In this document: positions 51,795 through 61,560 of the stretch, piece after piece
Numbering within the stretch: the first letter of the stretch is position 1
How the letters are laid out: every line of letters starts with the position of its first letter
DNA from: Dolichospermum compactum NIES-806
Lineage (GTDB): Bacteria; Cyanobacteriota; Cyanobacteriia; Cyanobacteriales; Nostocaceae
Reading direction: 5' to 3'
Length of the DNA: 64,000 nt
NCBI RefSeq assembly: GCF_002368115.1
Contig: NZ_AP018316.1
Span: 4,354,382 to 4,418,381 of the forward strand
Made by a program: the position numbers and the translations under genes
Notes under the pieces: generated by a model
What the model was told of the DNA's origin: nothing
Seen by the model: only the letters and a program-made list of their open reading frames with translations
Databases searched by the model: none

Positions 51795-52130
51795 TTAAAT
51801 GTCATCTAAATTCACTCCCAAAGCCCGCAATTTTTCAGCTAATTTATCTGCTCGTTGTTTCTCCTGTTCTGCTCTTTCAGCAAAAGTAGGAATCCAATCA
51901 CCATCTTGATTGTACCAACGTAACCACAAACCTTCTGTATCTTGATATTTTCCTGACCAAACTCCTACTCCTAATTCCAATTCAGGAAACCAGAATTTTG
52001 GCTCTACAAGTTCTACCGCTTGATATCTTGTACCAACCAATTGAAATACTCGTAATTTATTTTCATATCTGTCAAAAATAACATAATATGGCGATCGCAA
52101 ATTATGTTTCATCGCCTCCACCAAAATTAT
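51795..52130 (-). pseudogene. Uma2 C-terminal fragment
   Basis: The frame from AMKHNLRSPYYVIFDRYENK to ADKLAEKLRALGVNLDDI is a close copy of the second half of the Uma2 gene at 46695; the N-terminal catalytic half is missing and the upstream codons belong to the 3' end region of the next glycosyltransferase gene. A recent partial duplication in the polysaccharide cluster. Confidence 0.82.
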
Positions 52131-52131
52131 A

Positions 52132-53307
52132 TCAGACGGGGAATTTATGCCCTGGTTTCCTGGCTTCATAGTTTTGTAAATATCCAGCCAAAGTTTTCTG
52201 AAACTGCTCAAAACCAAAGGTGTCAATGACCGCTTGACGGAGGGCTTGAGGTTGGTACATTAATAAATTAGGATATGTACCTTGTAAAATTTGAGTAATA
52301 GTTTGAGCAATTTCATCTACATCATCAGGATTAACCAATGCACCTAGTTTACCATGACAAAGAGCATCAATTGCCGCGTCTTGATTACTGCCAAGTACGG
52401 GTTTACCACAGGCTAATGCTTCTAAGTAAACTATACCAAAACCTTCGCCTTTACTGGGCATGGCAAAAAGATCACAAAGATTGTAGTAATCACAAAGTTC
52501 AGCGTCGGGAACAAACCCAGCTAAGGTAACGCAGTTTTCTAATTTAAATTCGGTAATTAATTGGTCAATTCTTGATTTATCATCCCCTTTACCCACAATG
52601 ATGTAATGAATATCGGGAATTAGGTCACGAATTTTTGGTATTGCTCGAATGATTTGGTCATAGCCTTTATACTGTTCTGAAGCTGATAATCTAGCTACTG
52701 TTAAAATAATTGGTTGTTCTGGTTTAAGTTGATATCGGTCTAATAAATAGGTCGGTTTTGGTGCGGGTTTAAATTTAGAACTATCAAATGTGTTATGGAG
52801 TACAGAGACTCTTTTTGGGTCAAGGTTTTGTTCTTTCAGGAGGCGATCGCGTGTGTAACCGCTAACTGCTAAAATGCGATCGGCATGATGTAGGGCGCGT
52901 TGTAATTTGGGGTTGTCAATGTTCCAAGCATCTACACCATGAGCAATTGTCCAATAGGGAATGCCCCGAAGTTTCTTTAATTGATAGGCGACTGGGGTAA
53001 AATTTAGATGGGTAGAGATGATTAAATCAGGATTTTGCCATATTCCCCATGCAAATAGTTGAGCAGCAAAGTCAGGAGTACGCAGGGATAATGGTATAGT
53101 TCCAGCGCAGCGAAATCTAGTTGTGGCTACACTGGTAAAATCTGAGGGCGGTTTTTTGTCATGCTTAATAAATATGTCATACTCAGCATCAGGGTGAAGA
53201 TATTGAATAGCTTGGAGGAAAAAAGCTGAGTAGGTTTGGATTCCACCTTTGAATTCAAACAGGTTGGGCATCCATAGATGAAAAGATGATAACAATTGTT
53301 TAATCAA
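52132..53307 (-). CDS. Family 4 glycosyltransferase
   Basis: 391 residues, GT-B. HLWMPNLFEFKGGIQTYSAF FLQ at the N-terminus, HADRILAVSGYTRDRLLKEQ in the middle, donor site ILTVARLSASEQYKGYDQII and E-x7-E in MPSKGEGFGIVYLEALACGK P. Resembles mannosyl/galactosyltransferases of exopolysaccharide clusters. The final residues (EARKPGHKFPV) may be repeat-derived, because a Uma2 fragment abuts the gene. Confidence 0.92.
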   Translation of the reverse strand: MIKQLLSSFHLWMPNLFEFKGGIQTYSAFFLQAIQYLHPDAEYDIFIKHDKKPPSDFTSVATTRFRCAGTIPLSLRTPDFAAQLFAWGIWQNPDLIISTHLNFTPVAYQLKKLRGIPYWTIAHGVDAWNIDNPKLQRALHHADRILAVSGYTRDRLLKEQNLDPKRVSVLHNTFDSSKFKPAPKPTYLLDRYQLKPEQPIILTVARLSASEQYKGYDQIIRAIPKIRDLIPDIHYIIVGKGDDKSRIDQLITEFKLENCVTLAGFVPDAELCDYYNLCDLFAMPSKGEGFGIVYLEALACGKPVLGSNQDAAIDALCHGKLGALVNPDDVDEIAQTITQILQGTYPNLLMYQPQALRQAVIDTFGFEQFQKTLAGYLQNYEARKPGHKFPV

Positions 53308-53463
53308 AGTAAAAGTTCCACTTCTTATAGCTATAATTACTGAATATTTCCTGTTATATATTTTACTTCCCTAAACCCATCACGCCTATTTCGCAAATAA
53401 ATTAAGAATGATTTAGGAAACAACCAACGGAGAATCGCATTCCGGCACAATTGCCAATAGGGA

Positions 53464-54828
53464 CTAAACATGAAATCGAGTCTGTTGTATAATTGAAGAC
53501 CTTCTGGATAGAAATCTTCTAATTAAAATAATTAACGCTACTGAAGCGGCATAAGAACCTGTAACTTCTGCTAATGCACCTCCAGGCTGGAGGATGGCTA
53601 ATCCTGGTAAAAACCAAGAAACAAATCCTAGCCAATTGCCATACAATAACTTACAAGCTGCTGAGATATCAATAATTCTGATGATTGTGCCTATGACCAT
53701 AAACCCCAGAAAAACACCTGTAGAGCCAAAGTTGAGATAGAATTCTAAAACTTGCCCCACACCCACACTAGTACCATCCTCAAACTTTTGTCCTGTATAG
53801 GAAGTAACAATATTCCCACTTCCAGCAAAGATAGGTTTATCAGGCCACAGAAGTCGGGGAATAGGGGCAACTGCTGCTTGTAATAATGTTTCACCTAAAG
53901 CATAACTTGCTTGTCCAAGATTGATGTATTCAACAGCTTTGCCAACTAATCCATTTTGATTGAGCCTTGTGTCAATAGCTTCTAAATGAGATTGGTTAGA
54001 AAAATCAATTATTTCAAACTTGCTAAAGGTATTGATCATCCGTTCATATTTTGCTTCTATACCCTGTCCTCCCCATACTGTGGCTCTAATTTCTCCTCTA
54101 TCTCTGAGGTAGGTAACAAACGCAGATAGTCCTAAAGCAAATACCAAAAATCCGGTGATTAAAATATGCCAACGGGGACGATAAAAACTGGATATAAAAA
54201 TGAGGATAACTAAGGTAGCCGCAGCGCCGTAACCAATAAAACCGAGCACGTTAATAGTAATTAGGGGTATACTACAACTGGCAGCCAGCCAGAAGAAAAA
54301 AGCTTTTTTATCTTGCTCATGCCATGCTTTCCAACAAGCCAAACATAATGATACAACAATTAGGTAGACCCCTGATGTACTAAAACCCTGAAAACCGGGG
54401 ATACGACCAATAGTAGGAGCGATAATCAGCGTGAAAAAGAACCCCACTTGTAGCAACTGTTTGGGTAATTGCAAATCAGGGTTTTGGGGAACTTGTCTGA
54501 GCCAACTTGGTTGAAATATGCGTAGTATCCAGTAAGCTAAAATGGTGCTACCTAAACCAAAGCCCATGACACCATAGACGCTTTCGATGAAACCGGCGGA
54601 AACTTGAGCATAGGAAGCCCCTGCTTGCAGCAGGTATGCACCTTTGGGTTTATACCAAGGTAAAGCGTAAACAACTCCACCAAAAAAATGAATCATTGAC
54701 AGGGATAATAAGTAAGCAAGGGGTAAACCAACGCTAGGAACTTTCCGACTCCACTGGTCGCGGACTACGGAGGCACATATTGCTACCCAAATCACCAACC
54801 AGATAATTAACTCAGAGCGATTTTCCAT
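53464..54828 (-). CDS. Polytopic membrane protein, Wzy-like polysaccharide polymerase
   Basis: 454 residues from ATG 54828 (MENRSELIIWLVIWVAICAS); a TTG further upstream is less likely. About 11 membrane helices with a large loop (about 240-330) containing YLRDRGEIRATVWGGQGIEA and AAVAPIPRLLWPDKPIFAGS GN, a pattern seen in O-antigen polymerase-like proteins of cyanobacterial polysaccharide clusters. It would join repeat units on the periplasmic side. Assignment is by topology and context. Confidence 0.75.
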   Translation of the reverse strand: MENRSELIIWLVIWVAICASVVRDQWSRKVPSVGLPLAYLLSLSMIHFFGGVVYALPWYKPKGAYLLQAGASYAQVSAGFIESVYGVMGFGLGSTILAYWILRIFQPSWLRQVPQNPDLQLPKQLLQVGFFFTLIIAPTIGRIPGFQGFSTSGVYLIVVSLCLACWKAWHEQDKKAFFFWLAASCSIPLITINVLGFIGYGAAATLVILIFISSFYRPRWHILITGFLVFALGLSAFVTYLRDRGEIRATVWGGQGIEAKYERMINTFSKFEIIDFSNQSHLEAIDTRLNQNGLVGKAVEYINLGQASYALGETLLQAAVAPIPRLLWPDKPIFAGSGNIVTSYTGQKFEDGTSVGVGQVLEFYLNFGSTGVFLGFMVIGTIIRIIDISAACKLLYGNWLGFVSWFLPGLAILQPGGALAEVTGSYAASVALIILIRRFLSRRSSIIQQTRFHV

Positions 54829-54850
54829 GAAGTTACTTTTGTCCTTGGTC

Positions 54851-55213
54851 TCAATAATCTCTGCCAATTATAGTAAAATCCTGAGCAACATTACTCCAAT
54901 CTCTAGGTTGAAAGTCTTCATATACTCTCTTGTTCTTAACTACTCGACATCCTGGGTAAGTTTTACTTAAAAAATCTATTTGTGTGTCAAGGTCCAACAA
55001 CTGGGTTTTTGTGCTGACACGGGCATAGAGAACTCGCTCTTTGTCCGTTGAGACTGTTTTGATAAATGCTGATTCTGGATATCTCCGGTGTCCACCAGGG
55101 GAACGGATACATTCTATTTTCCCTAAGTCAGCCAATTCTGCCGTTGTCTTAGGGTAATAACCAAATTGTTTGTAAACTTGTTCTGGGGTTAGGTATTTTA
55201 TCTTGCCGTTCAA
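54851..55213 (-). pseudogene. Truncated IS607-type serine recombinase (TnpA)
   Basis: 120 residues. MerR-like HTH (LTPEQVYKQFGYYPKTTAEL, then GGHRRYPESAF) followed by the beginning of the serine recombinase domain VLYARVSTKTQLLDLDTQID (catalytic Ser in ARVST). IS607 TnpA is normally ~200 residues; here the frame departs at about residue 90 into VYEDFQPRDWSNVAQDFT, which looks like the C-terminus of a glycosyltransferase. No tnpB partner is left. A dead fragment. Confidence 0.8.
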
Positions 55214-55237
55214 TACGATTAACCCCAGTATACTACG

Positions 55238-56254
55238 TTATTTTGAGATTAAATCATTTGACAACATGGTTTTTAGGCGATCGCTATAGGTATGATTTCC
55301 TTGAGTAATGAGTAAATGGGCATTTTTGGCTAAACGTTGGCGTTCTTGGTCGTGATCCAGCAGCCAATGTGTTTTTTCTAGCATTTCTGAGATGGTATTA
55401 AAGTAAACAACTGCTTCACCTTCTTGACCAAAAATTTCCCGATGTTCTTGAGTATCTTCAGTTAACATACATGAACCAATAGCCGGGACTTCAAAGGTTC
55501 TCATACAGTTACCATCACGATTTGCTCTTCTGACTAAACATAGGGAAATTTTAGCACTAGTAATGGCTAATCTCAGGGTAGGAACATCTGCTTGACCCTG
55601 GGTATGAGCCTTAGTTTCTGGGTATTTTTCCCAATAACCGCCATATAGGGCTAAATTGATGCCTGATTGGATTAAAGCACTCATATAAGGAACGCGATCG
55701 CGGTCTGCCCCTCCTGCAAAAACAACATCGGGAACGGTTGTATCTAGGTTGATGTTAGATGGGTCTTCGGGATAGAATAATTCATCATCATAACCAAATG
55801 GTAGATATTCTACTCTCGAACAACCTGCGTTCAGCAAGTCTTGTATATTAGCACGACGGGGGGAAAAAACAACGTCGTAATGGGGTAAAGCTTTGAAAAA
55901 CCAGGGCGCGTAGTGAGCGCGGTTAAAAGGATCATCGGTGAGGAAGTTGAACCGTTTAATTCCCATTTGACCAATTTGTTGTAAGGCTAAATGGTTAATA
56001 GCAGCTATTCCTGTGGTTAATAGCCATTGTGGTTGAAGGTTGACACATTGTTTAACTACATCTTGGCTAAATGTATTCAAATTTGATGGATATCTACCTC
56101 GCAGATGCCAATTAATGGTTTTTAGCCATTTAGGCGCTTCATAGGCTAAATCAACACTAATAAATCTCGGCTCTAGATGGAGATTTTTGGCAACTTTTAA
56201 AAAAGTACCACCTATATGAGTAGTACCAGATAAACCAATAATCAGTAATTTCAC
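55238..56254 (-). CDS. CgeB-like glycosyltransferase
   Basis: 338 residues. DDPFNRAHYAPWFFKALPHY and DVVFSPRRANIQDLLNAGCS, then YLPFGYDDELFYP, VFAGGADRDRVPYMSALIQS and RTFEVPAIGSCMLTEDTQEH fit the CgeB/DUF3880-type GT-B proteins (the last motif replaces the E-x7-E site). It probably transfers a sugar in the polysaccharide. It lies 25 bp from the next glycosyltransferase gene upstream, in the same run. Confidence 0.85.
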   Translation of the reverse strand: MKLLIIGLSGTTHIGGTFLKVAKNLHLEPRFISVDLAYEAPKWLKTINWHLRGRYPSNLNTFSQDVVKQCVNLQPQWLLTTGIAAINHLALQQIGQMGIKRFNFLTDDPFNRAHYAPWFFKALPHYDVVFSPRRANIQDLLNAGCSRVEYLPFGYDDELFYPEDPSNINLDTTVPDVVFAGGADRDRVPYMSALIQSGINLALYGGYWEKYPETKAHTQGQADVPTLRLAITSAKISLCLVRRANRDGNCMRTFEVPAIGSCMLTEDTQEHREIFGQEGEAVVYFNTISEMLEKTHWLLDHDQERQRLAKNAHLLITQGNHTYSDRLKTMLSNDLISK

Positions 56255-56279
56255 AATAATTGAATTTTAACTAAATTTT

Positions 56280-57452
56280 TTAGCAGAGTGAACTATAAGC
56301 TGTTGCTATGCCTTCGGCAGCTTTTTCCACAGAATAATTACTAACTTGTAATTGACACTGCTCTTGAATCTCAGAGTTATTGCACAAATACAAGCTATCT
56401 TTTATGTTATTAGCCAAACTATCAATAGAATTAGTTTCAAAAATATTACCCGTTACACCAGGTTTAACTAGATCAGACCCACTTCCTACGGCTTGAGAGA
56501 CAATACAAGGGAGTCCGTGATGTAACGCTTCATTGACTACCAATCCCCAAGTTTCTGAATAGCGACTTGGTAATATTAGTATATCTGCTGCATGATAATA
56601 ATGACTCAATTGAGTTTGATTCTGAAAACCCAGAAAATGTACTTTGGTATTAGGTAAATTTTCGGCTTGTTTTTCTAGTTGTGCTTTTAATTCTCCATTC
56701 CCTAAAAATAAGACTACCAACTGTTTTTTAATTTCTTCAGGTAATTTTTCAATTGCTGGTAAAATTAAATCTACACCTTTTCTATAACTGAGTTTGCCTG
56801 AAAATAATAAAACTTTTTCTGTGTTTGTGATCCCTAATTGCTCACGAGTAGTATTTCTTAATAATTTTCTATCAGCCGCTTTCAGTTGAAATGATTGAGT
56901 ATTAACACAATAAGGAGAGAAAACCAGTTTTGTATCTGACAATCCCAATCGCTGAAAATGTCTTTGAGAATTTTGACCAATATAAAGTAATTTAGAGCAA
57001 CTCTGATAAACTACAGATAAGGTGCGATCGCGTATCCAAGATTTTATTTTATTTCGTTTGATGGCATGATCCGTTGTTTCTCCACGAAATAAAATAGGAA
57101 TCTGCAATTTCCACCCTTGATAAAAAGCGGCTTGATATAAGCGATGACTATAACCTGTGATTAACAAAGCTTTTGGCTGTACTTCTCTGAGCGTTGCTGC
57201 TAGTCCTTGAGCAGAAACTTCTTCAAAAGACTGCGCTCCTCCAGTTTTGACATGGGATAAAAATTTTGATGAATAGCCTGATAGTAAGTCTGTATCCCAG
57301 GCAAATTTTGCGCCAAATTCTTTATCTTTGTAACCAACCACACTAAAATCAGAGCCGTAAATTACAGTTATTGGTATACCAATTTCTGTGCTTAAGGTTC
57401 GGTAAACGGGGGCGCGATACTGAATGGGATGTGTGTCTATGACAGCAAGCAT
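56280..57452 (-). CDS. Family 4 glycosyltransferase
   Basis: 390 residues. The N-terminus MLAVIDTHPIQYRAPVYRTL is typical of a GT4 subgroup; LLFSGKLSYRKGVDLILPAI is the donor-binding strand and LPSRYSETWGLVVNEALHHG LPC carries the E-x7-E motif. Cytoplasmic, acting in exopolysaccharide repeat-unit assembly. Upstream neighbour is a methyltransferase gene 68 bp away, same strand. Confidence 0.92.
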   Translation of the reverse strand: MLAVIDTHPIQYRAPVYRTLSTEIGIPITVIYGSDFSVVGYKDKEFGAKFAWDTDLLSGYSSKFLSHVKTGGAQSFEEVSAQGLAATLREVQPKALLITGYSHRLYQAAFYQGWKLQIPILFRGETTDHAIKRNKIKSWIRDRTLSVVYQSCSKLLYIGQNSQRHFQRLGLSDTKLVFSPYCVNTQSFQLKAADRKLLRNTTREQLGITNTEKVLLFSGKLSYRKGVDLILPAIEKLPEEIKKQLVVLFLGNGELKAQLEKQAENLPNTKVHFLGFQNQTQLSHYYHAADILILPSRYSETWGLVVNEALHHGLPCIVSQAVGSGSDLVKPGVTGNIFETNSIDSLANNIKDSLYLCNNSEIQEQCQLQVSNYSVEKAAEGIATAYSSLC

Positions 57453-57520
57453 AAGTAATTATGTTTTTAGTGTAAGATATATTGATTTTTAATTTCCGTG
57501 TTTAACTCCAAACTATTAAA

Positions 57521-58435
57521 TCATTCGTTCTTTGCAAAATAACCTACTATCCATTGTCCTTTGGAAAATGGATTACCTAAGTTATCAACTATCATTGGCA
57601 AATAATACCGTAAAAAAGTTTTAAATTTAATGTTTGTTATTTTCGTTCGGCTCAGAAGTCCATCATAAAATAATGGGTAATAAGTTATGTCTCCCATTGA
57701 TACTGTGAAGCAACTTACAGTATTAAATTTTATGGAATTGACTAATTTATTTAAAGATTTTGTAGAAAAACCAAGAACGTGCATATCTGGATAAATTGCC
57801 CCAGCAAGTTTTGGTTTCTTTGAAAATAGCTGACGATATCTATTAACAAACATTGCACATAATGGCTCACGATTAGGAACTATAACGACTAAAATTCCTG
57901 ATGGTTTTAGAACTCGATATAATTGGTGTAGAAAATCTCTAGGTTCTGGTATATGCTCAAGAACATGGGATATTCTCACTACATCAAAGGTATTAGCTGG
58001 AAATTCATCTATAGATGATTGATACTGAATGTCAAAGTGCTTATTGGCAAAATAAGCTCCATGTTCACTAGATTCTACACCAAAGACGTTCCAATCTCTA
58101 GATTTAGCAACTGCCAGAAAAATGCCAATTCCACAACCAACATCTAAAATATTTCTCCCATGAGATACTTTTTCTAAAGTAGATAGTTGACGTAAATAGG
58201 AATCCTGCATTTCAGCAACCAAATTATTAGCTGCGTTTTGAGAAAAATCAAATAACTCCGAATACCAGCCATTATCATTAGCAGACATAGGGCGTACTGA
58301 ATTTTTCAGAAAGCATAAATCACAATCCTGACAATGAAGCACATCTTCATCGAAAGAGATGCCAATTGTAGAGCCTTGTCCGCCGCAAGAGGGGCATTGT
58401 TGTTCACTTAATATCACCATAACATCCAATCTCAT
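57521..58435 (-). CDS. Class I SAM methyltransferase with N-terminal zinc ribbon
   Basis: 304 residues. An N-terminal CPSCGGQG..CQDCDLCF (about residues 15-42) forms a CxxC-x(n)-CxxC zinc ribbon, then SAM motif I NILDVGCGIGIFLAVAKSRD (about 95-110), VVRISHVLEHIPEPRDFLHQ and VLKPSGILVVIVPN. This architecture is frequent in polysaccharide clusters, where it methylates a sugar or dehydrates/epimerises its neighbours' products. Start could also be ATG 58420. Confidence 0.88.
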   Translation of the reverse strand: MRLDVMVILSEQQCPSCGGQGSTIGISFDEDVLHCQDCDLCFLKNSVRPMSANDNGWYSELFDFSQNAANNLVAEMQDSYLRQLSTLEKVSHGRNILDVGCGIGIFLAVAKSRDWNVFGVESSEHGAYFANKHFDIQYQSSIDEFPANTFDVVRISHVLEHIPEPRDFLHQLYRVLKPSGILVVIVPNREPLCAMFVNRYRQLFSKKPKLAGAIYPDMHVLGFSTKSLNKLVNSIKFNTVSCFTVSMGDITYYPLFYDGLLSRTKITNIKFKTFLRYYLPMIVDNLGNPFSKGQWIVGYFAKNE

Positions 58436-58493
58436 TAAATAAAGTAATTGAACCGAACTTTGATCAAGAAATAAAGAAAGTTTGTATTAGAAC

Positions 58494-59630
58494 TTAATTC
58501 ATTTGATTTTTAACCACTTCAAATTGAGTTTCATAATTCCACTCATTTAAAATCCTTTGTCTACCTTTTTCCCCCATTGCTTTCATTTCTAGAGGATGTT
58601 CCAAATACCAGCGGATAACATCAGCAATGCTATTAACATCTTCAGGATTACAGGATAATCCATAACCGGGTTCAACATACATTTGTTTCCAGTCGGGTAA
58701 ATCTGACACTACCAAGGGTAAACCACAAGCTAGATAATCAAAGGGTTTATTGGAAGCACCGGTCATTGGTTCTCTGGTAGGTTTAATAAATAGTGATAAG
58801 CCGATATCACATTTACTACACCATTCCAGTAGTTCTGATCGTTTAGATAATGTTCCTACATACTGAATGCGATCGCCTATACCTATCTTATTTGCTAATG
58901 TTTGTAATTCTTTCACATAACCCCGATGCCCTATAGTTTCATATCCAGCTATCCTAAGTTTAACATTTTCGGGTAACTGTGCTAAAGCTTTAATGATTAT
59001 AGAAGGAAGTTGAGTGGGAACTATTGAGCCATGATACCAAAGCCATAATTCATCTTTGTCATTTAATATATTGGGATGAAATACTGCTTGTTTGCTTGGA
59101 CAGTTCCAAACACAAAGAGAATGTTGATTATTATTAAGTTCTTTGTCAAATAAATCGGCTCTTTGTTGATTAGGTAAGATACAGAATTTAGCTCGGCGTG
59201 CTAATTTTTCTCTTGCTTGTAAACACCAATTTATAAATAAACTGTTAGCTTTTGTGCTTGGTGAATCATGTTCGTGATAAATAACTTTTATACCGGGTAA
59301 AAAAGTCAATATTAAAGCTATCGGGCAAACTAAAAAATCTGAAGCATATACCCATTGAGGTTGCCAACGTAACACCGATATCAACACCCAAATACAATAT
59401 CTCATGTAATGTAATTTTTGCCACCAGCCAGGCTGACAAAAGGGTATTTGATAGACGGTAATATGAGGATGAGGTGGAAACCTTAAAGCGTCTCCGCCTG
59501 ATGCTCCTGTCCCTAAAAACAGCACTTCCCAATCGGCTTGGGCTAAAATCCGAGAACTATGTTCTAAAGGGGGATAAATTGCGGGGTTTGTGTATTGGAT
59601 GTATAAGATGCGATTTTTTGATTTAATCAT
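58494..59630 (-). CDS. Family 4 glycosyltransferase
   Basis: 378 residues. MIKSKNRILYIQYTNPAIYP, KVIYHEHDSPSTKANSLFIN (acceptor domain), LWLWYHGSIVPTQLPSIIIK (donor strand), and IGLSLFIKPTREPMTGASNK PFDYLACGLPLVVSD (modified E-x7-E region). A GT-B transferase for the polysaccharide. A 22-bp segment of this gene (59438-59459) recurs in the repeat field at 61533-61554. Confidence 0.9.
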   Translation of the reverse strand: MIKSKNRILYIQYTNPAIYPPLEHSSRILAQADWEVLFLGTGASGGDALRFPPHPHITVYQIPFCQPGWWQKLHYMRYCIWVLISVLRWQPQWVYASDFLVCPIALILTFLPGIKVIYHEHDSPSTKANSLFINWCLQAREKLARRAKFCILPNQQRADLFDKELNNNQHSLCVWNCPSKQAVFHPNILNDKDELWLWYHGSIVPTQLPSIIIKALAQLPENVKLRIAGYETIGHRGYVKELQTLANKIGIGDRIQYVGTLSKRSELLEWCSKCDIGLSLFIKPTREPMTGASNKPFDYLACGLPLVVSDLPDWKQMYVEPGYGLSCNPEDVNSIADVIRWYLEHPLEMKAMGEKGRQRILNEWNYETQFEVVKNQMN

Positions 59631-59944
59631 TAGTGCAGTAATAATATTTGATTTTTTGAAGGTTTCAGATCCCCGACTTCTCTCAGAAGTCGGGGATCTG
59701 ATTTTCTTATTTTATTTACAGAGTGAAGGTTAAAGAATTTCCCCAAGGACCAATTTGAGATTTCATCAATTAGCGATCGCTTTCAAGATAAACAAAGTAT
59801 GTCTCAGGAGATATAAGTTAGCTTTATGGCATAGAGGAAGCTTAACACCGGAAAACGACTTGCACCAAATGTAGGTAGAAAATCATTTTTTACTTTTCTT
59901 TACACAGATTGGTTTTATTGTGTTCACTTACTTAATAAAAGGCA
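59631..59944. repeat. Intergenic repeat unit shared with 63105-63290
   Basis: From GATCCCCGACTTCT.. (59670) through GAGTGAAGGTTAAAGAATTTC and TTAGCGATCGCTTTCAAGA to about 59810, this stretch is nearly identical to 63119-63265; the central part also appears at 61441-61510. The rest up to 59944 is AT-rich without a gene. Confidence 0.8.
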
Positions 59945-60934
59945 TTATTTTTTAGTTTTGACGTTTTTCTTTTCAGCGCCCCTTAGATAGTCTGGATGAT
60001 TATATTCAAAGATTACATCAATCCAGGGCATAGTTAACTTGACTAAAACAGCATAAATACTTACCCATTTATAAGCAGAAATAATTTTGAGTTCATCATT
60101 TTTGTTAATAGGAGAGAAAGTTTTGCTAGACCACTCTTTGAGTAAGTTAGATTTTTCTCTTTGATGTACATTTTCTAGATTAGAAGTTTTAGAATCTAAA
60201 TGTAAACGAAAGTAACCCAATCTCTGGGTAGTATGAGCAACTTTCGCACCAGAATAAATCTGATAGAACCACCACAAATCTAAACAGAAGTGGTAATTTT
60301 CATTGAATTTCAAATTTTGAAATTTGGTGTGATTCCAAAATGTGCTCTCCTGCGGAAGTTCGTAACGGAGATTAAATACTATAAAAGGAAAGACAAACGG
60401 TTTAAATATGCGAAAATGATGCCGCCACCAACTCCTACGTAATAAATAATATTTGGGTTTATATTGATTGGGCTTTCTATTACCAACTAAAATATCACAT
60501 TTTTTGCTATAAAATATCTTGGCTATATCTTGGAAAGCAGATGGTAGATACATATCATCGCTATTAAGGTAAGCTAATATATGACCTGTAGCTTTTTCTA
60601 ATCCTTTATTAATCGCATTTGCCTGTCCTTTATCCTTCTCACTCACCCAATAAGTCAACCAAGGTTCATACTTTTTAATAATCTCCACTGAATCATCTGT
60701 GCTGTTACCATCAATTACAATATATTCTAAATTAGGATAACCCTGAAGCAACACAGAACGAATAGTTTCTTCTATAAATTGCCCATAGTTATAATTTGGT
60801 GTAACAATACTAATCTTTGGCCATTCTGAGCCATCAGGCATTTTATCAGGTACTTGGGGACTCGATTCAGTCCAAGGCCAGCCTGTTTTACCGCTTGGGG
60901 GTGGTGGAAGTTCGCTTAAAGTGGGACAACGCAT
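59945..60934 (-). CDS. Family 2 glycosyltransferase
   Basis: 329 residues. After a Pro-rich N-terminus, ISIVTPNYNYGQFIEETIRS VLLQG, EYIVIDGNSTDDSVEIIKKY, and AYLNSDDMYLPSAF (DxD equivalent SDD) define a GT-A/GT2 enzyme. The C-terminal half (LRRSWWRHHFRIFKPFVFPF) is basic and aromatic and may associate with membrane. First gene of the minus-strand polysaccharide run in this window. The start MRCPTLSELPPPP is plausible but without strong ribosome-binding site. Confidence 0.88.
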   Translation of the reverse strand: MRCPTLSELPPPPSGKTGWPWTESSPQVPDKMPDGSEWPKISIVTPNYNYGQFIEETIRSVLLQGYPNLEYIVIDGNSTDDSVEIIKKYEPWLTYWVSEKDKGQANAINKGLEKATGHILAYLNSDDMYLPSAFQDIAKIFYSKKCDILVGNRKPNQYKPKYYLLRRSWWRHHFRIFKPFVFPFIVFNLRYELPQESTFWNHTKFQNLKFNENYHFCLDLWWFYQIYSGAKVAHTTQRLGYFRLHLDSKTSNLENVHQREKSNLLKEWSSKTFSPINKNDELKIISAYKWVSIYAVLVKLTMPWIDVIFEYNHPDYLRGAEKKNVKTKK

Positions 60935-61050
60935 ATACTTATTATACTCCTTATTAGGATTAAAACTTTTAGACTTACAACTGTTCTCAAAAGAAATTTG
61001 ATTTTACTGGAACATCTCGCGGAAAAATATCTTGTTAATTATTGTCCATG

Positions 61051-61445
61051 ATGGTTTTCAAGTCTTTGAGCGATAGCGAAGCGCTGCTGCAAGCAGTTCG
61101 CCTGTACTGGTTGATCTAGAGGCTATAATCACATTATATATTCAGTTGCGATGCCTACTGCGAGGGAAGCGATCGCCTGACCTGTTGGTATAGTTCTATA
61201 TATAGCGGTTCTCGATTAATTGAGATACAAGAACCCCACCCCCAACCCCCTCCCCGCAAGCGATGAGGGGGCTATGATGTATCTCATGCAAGTGTATACT
61301 GCTATATCTTTTTTCCTGCATTTCTAAAGTATATTCTTTAAGGGCGATAGCGAAACGCTGCTGCAAGCAGTTCGCTCGCCAATTTTCGTTCATTTTTTCC
61401 CCTTAATTATTTATCTTAAAATAACGTTACAATCCCCAATGACTA
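61051..61445. repeat. Direct repeat of ~395 bp, copy A
   Basis: Nearly identical to 61561-61955, period 510 bp. It contains GCGATAGCGAAGCGCTGC.. palindromes at 61070 and 61350, a GCGATCGC site, and a TATAGCGGT..ACTGCTATA-bounded MITE of the CCCCACCCCCAACCCCCT family (about 61200-61307). Neither copy codes for protein. Confidence 0.9.
61200..61307. mobile_element. MITE, CCCCACCCCCAACCCCCT family, copy in repeat A
   Basis: TATAGCGGTTCTCG at one end and AAGTGTATACTGCTATA at the other, inverted; GAGATACAAG..GTATCTC forms the next stem inward and CCCCACCCCCAACC..GATGAGGGGG the core. An identical copy lies at 61710-61817, and a third, in the opposite orientation, is cut by the right window edge (63936 onward). 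Confidence 0.8.
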
Positions 61446-61560
61446 ATTTGAAATTTCATAAATTAGCGATCGCTTTCAATTAAGATAAACAAAGTATATC
61501 TCAATTGCCGCTACCCTAGACGACAAAAGGGTATTTGATAGACTAAATGAATATTCGGGG

